NCBI RefSeq assembly: GCF_000003815.2
Contig: NW_023365633.1
Span: forward strand, 135,909-156,398
DNA length: 20,490 bases
Source: Branchiostoma floridae
Taxonomy: Eukaryota; Chordata; Leptocardii; Amphioxiformes; Branchiostomatidae
Direction of reading: 5' to 3'
The notes below the pieces were generated by a model that did no database searches, was not told the origin of the DNA, and was given only the letters and a program-made list of their open reading frames with translations. A program made the translations under genes and the position numbers. This document shows, in pieces, positions 1-20,490 of the stretch (its first letter is position 1; every line of letters starts with the position of its first letter).

Positions 1-735
1 CAGGCGCATGAAGCTGGGAACTAAATGGAAATTCATAAAGCGTCTGAACTTTGTGAGTTTTGGTACGGTTCAGAAACTTGTCAAGCAGCATCAAGAGAAA
101 TAGCTTGACACTATCCTGAGACGGAGATGGTAACAACTCATCGTGAACTGGGAACATGGAAATGAATCCCGCCTATTGTTGCTTTCGTCAAGCGCGGGTG
201 AAGTGGCTAGGCCTGGTTTACGCCTACCGCGGATGGCTCGGAGCTCGGTTTCTTAAGGGAAAAGAGAGAGGGGAGTAGACAAGGCAAATGAACTGGAATG
301 GCTGGCGGGGCTTGTGATAAAGTAGGATTCATTTGGAAAGACACTGGATTGCAGGGATTGGAAAACTGTGGTAGCCCGCATCGGAGGTAGCTGGGATGTG
401 GCGAAGAAGAAGATGTTGGGTGAGTTCAGGGCGGCCTGCTGAACATTCGCTGATCCAGCCGCAGACAAGAAGATCGGTGTAGCATATTTCAGGCCGTCCC
501 CGTTGCCGGGGATGTGTTGTACGAGAGATGTGAGAGGGTTAACGTTTGGGGAAGTAAGGGGATTAAAAACGCCCACCCACCCGCCCCTTTTAACGTTCTC
601 TGCTCGTAGACCGTTCAGTGACCCTTCGGCCGACACTCCGGACTTTTTTGCCCATACCTTAACCTTCTTCCGGAGATTCGCCTGGGGGCACTGCGGATAG
701 GGTACTATTTAAAACTGACCAATCCCCTTGTGTCC
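1..735. other. Upstream non-coding stretch, no recognisable gene
   Basis: This lies upstream of the first recognisable PRPF8 exon and is probably part of the preceding intron, or possibly unrelated flank. The PRPF8 residues that should precede exon 1 (ending near HRHSVK in human) are not found here. A short open frame from 8 to 103 encodes a basic 31-residue peptide I do not recognise. A 127-codon open frame on the minus strand (253-636) is Ser/Pro-rich and matches no family I know. Neither shows splice or start context, so neither is called. Confidence 0.5.
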
Positions 736-742
736 TGTGTAG

Positions 743-799
743 TCCTGGGAGCCCCTGCCCAATGATGACGAGGAGTTTGAGCTGCCGGAGTTCGTGCAG
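743..799 (+). repeat. Tandem copy of the 5' edge of PRPF8 exon 1
   Basis: These 57 nt (19 codons) repeat the first 19 codons of exon 1, 113 bp upstream, including an intact acceptor (tgtgtag). Almost all differences are third-position and silent; one changes Asp to Asn. Flanking intron sequence is copied too: aaaactgaccaatc precedes both copies. The copy breaks after the codon pair GTG CAG and runs into intron. Splicing to this acceptor would read into the intron and out of frame, so the downstream acceptor at 855 must be used for normal protein. Confidence 0.85.
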
Positions 800-832
800 C
801 TGTCCTGTGTAAAACTGACCAATCACCTGTCC

Positions 833-853
833 TGTTTGTTTGTTTGTTTGTTT
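833..853 (+). repeat. (TTTG)n tract abutting exon 1 acceptor
   Basis: Four to five TTTG units sit directly in front of the TTTAG acceptor of exon 1, between the two copies of the exon edge. The upstream copy has no such tract, so the tract was gained or expanded after or during duplication. Confidence 0.9.
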
Positions 854-855
854 AG

Positions 856-20430
<19,575 letters not shown>

Positions 20431-20459
20431 TAGTTACTGTACACAGTAGTTTTCATATC

Positions 20460-20490
20460 AGAAGTTTGGAGACCTGATCCTGAAGGCCAC
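20460..20490 (+). repeat. Start of a tandem copy of exon 28, cut by window end
   Basis: 31 nt matching exon 28 at [10 protein letters not shown], with two silent differences (Gly GGG/GGA, Ile ATT/ATC). The copy enters exon sequence abruptly after catatc without an acceptor tract, as in the exon 5 and exon 13 arrays. Confidence 0.85.

Noticed and set aside
8-103. Short open frame encoding a basic peptide at the window start
   Set aside because: Only 31 codons, no family recognised, and not the PRPF8 residues expected before exon 1.
253-636. 127-codon minus-strand open frame upstream of exon 1
   Set aside because: Ser/Pro-rich, no recognised domain, no start or splice context, on the strand opposite the gene; chance open frames of this length are expected.

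Overview
The window is eukaryotic genomic DNA holding the middle of one split gene on the + strand: PRPF8 (Prp8/PRP8), the central U5 snRNP scaffold of the spliceosome. Twenty-seven coding exons can be placed between 856 and 20406. Joined in order they keep reading frame across every junction that can be seen, and they are near-identical at protein level to vertebrate PRPF8. By my own count this covers roughly human residues 367 to 1931 of 2335: the end of the N-terminal region, the central PROCN region, the reverse-transcriptase-like core, the linker with U5/U6-contacting segments, the endonuclease-like domain and the first part of the RNase H-like domain. The N-terminal ~366 residues lie upstream. 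The rest of the RNase H-like domain and the Jab1/MPN domain lie downstream. Promoter, start codon, stop codon and UTRs are outside the window. One exon (about human 1596-1649) is missing at a 100-N gap, and the end of another runs into a 223-N gap.

The very high identity to vertebrate PRPF8, the many mid-sized introns, the TTTG-rich introns, the high repeat polymorphism and the dispersed-repeat types suggest an invertebrate deuterostome. A cephalochordate (Branchiostoma) is my best guess. This is inference, not proof.

Layout: 1-735 has no recognisable gene (upstream intron or flank). 743-1046 holds a duplicated exon edge and exon 1. 1386-2615 holds exons 2-4, with a gap at 1917-2139. 2749-3478 is a 730-bp inverted-repeat element in intron 4. 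3741-5526 holds exon 5, a tandem array of exon 5 copies, an array of tandem acceptor sites, and exon 6. 5740-6640 holds duplicated exon 7 edges, exon 7, and telomere-like and minisatellite repeats. 6641-9028 holds exons 8-11 with a tRNA-derived SINE in intron 10. 9178-9586 is a second inverted-repeat element. 9732-11173 holds exons 12 and 13 with tandem partial copies. 11439-16522 holds exons 14-21. 16605-16704 is the gap where exon 22 should be. 17205-20406 holds exons 23-28, with a pogo/Tigger-like MITE at 20047-20174. A fresh partial copy of exon 28 begins at 20460 and runs off the end.

The most unusual property is not the gene but its introns. At a dozen or more exon borders there are tandem partial copies of the exon edge together with its splice site. 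They range from copies with only synonymous differences (exon 5 array, exon 7 copy 2, exon 13 copy 2) to decayed copies with stop codons or lost splice sites. Several are bordered by (TTTG)n tracts. I see no CRISPR array, rRNA, intact tRNA, operon or accessory system.
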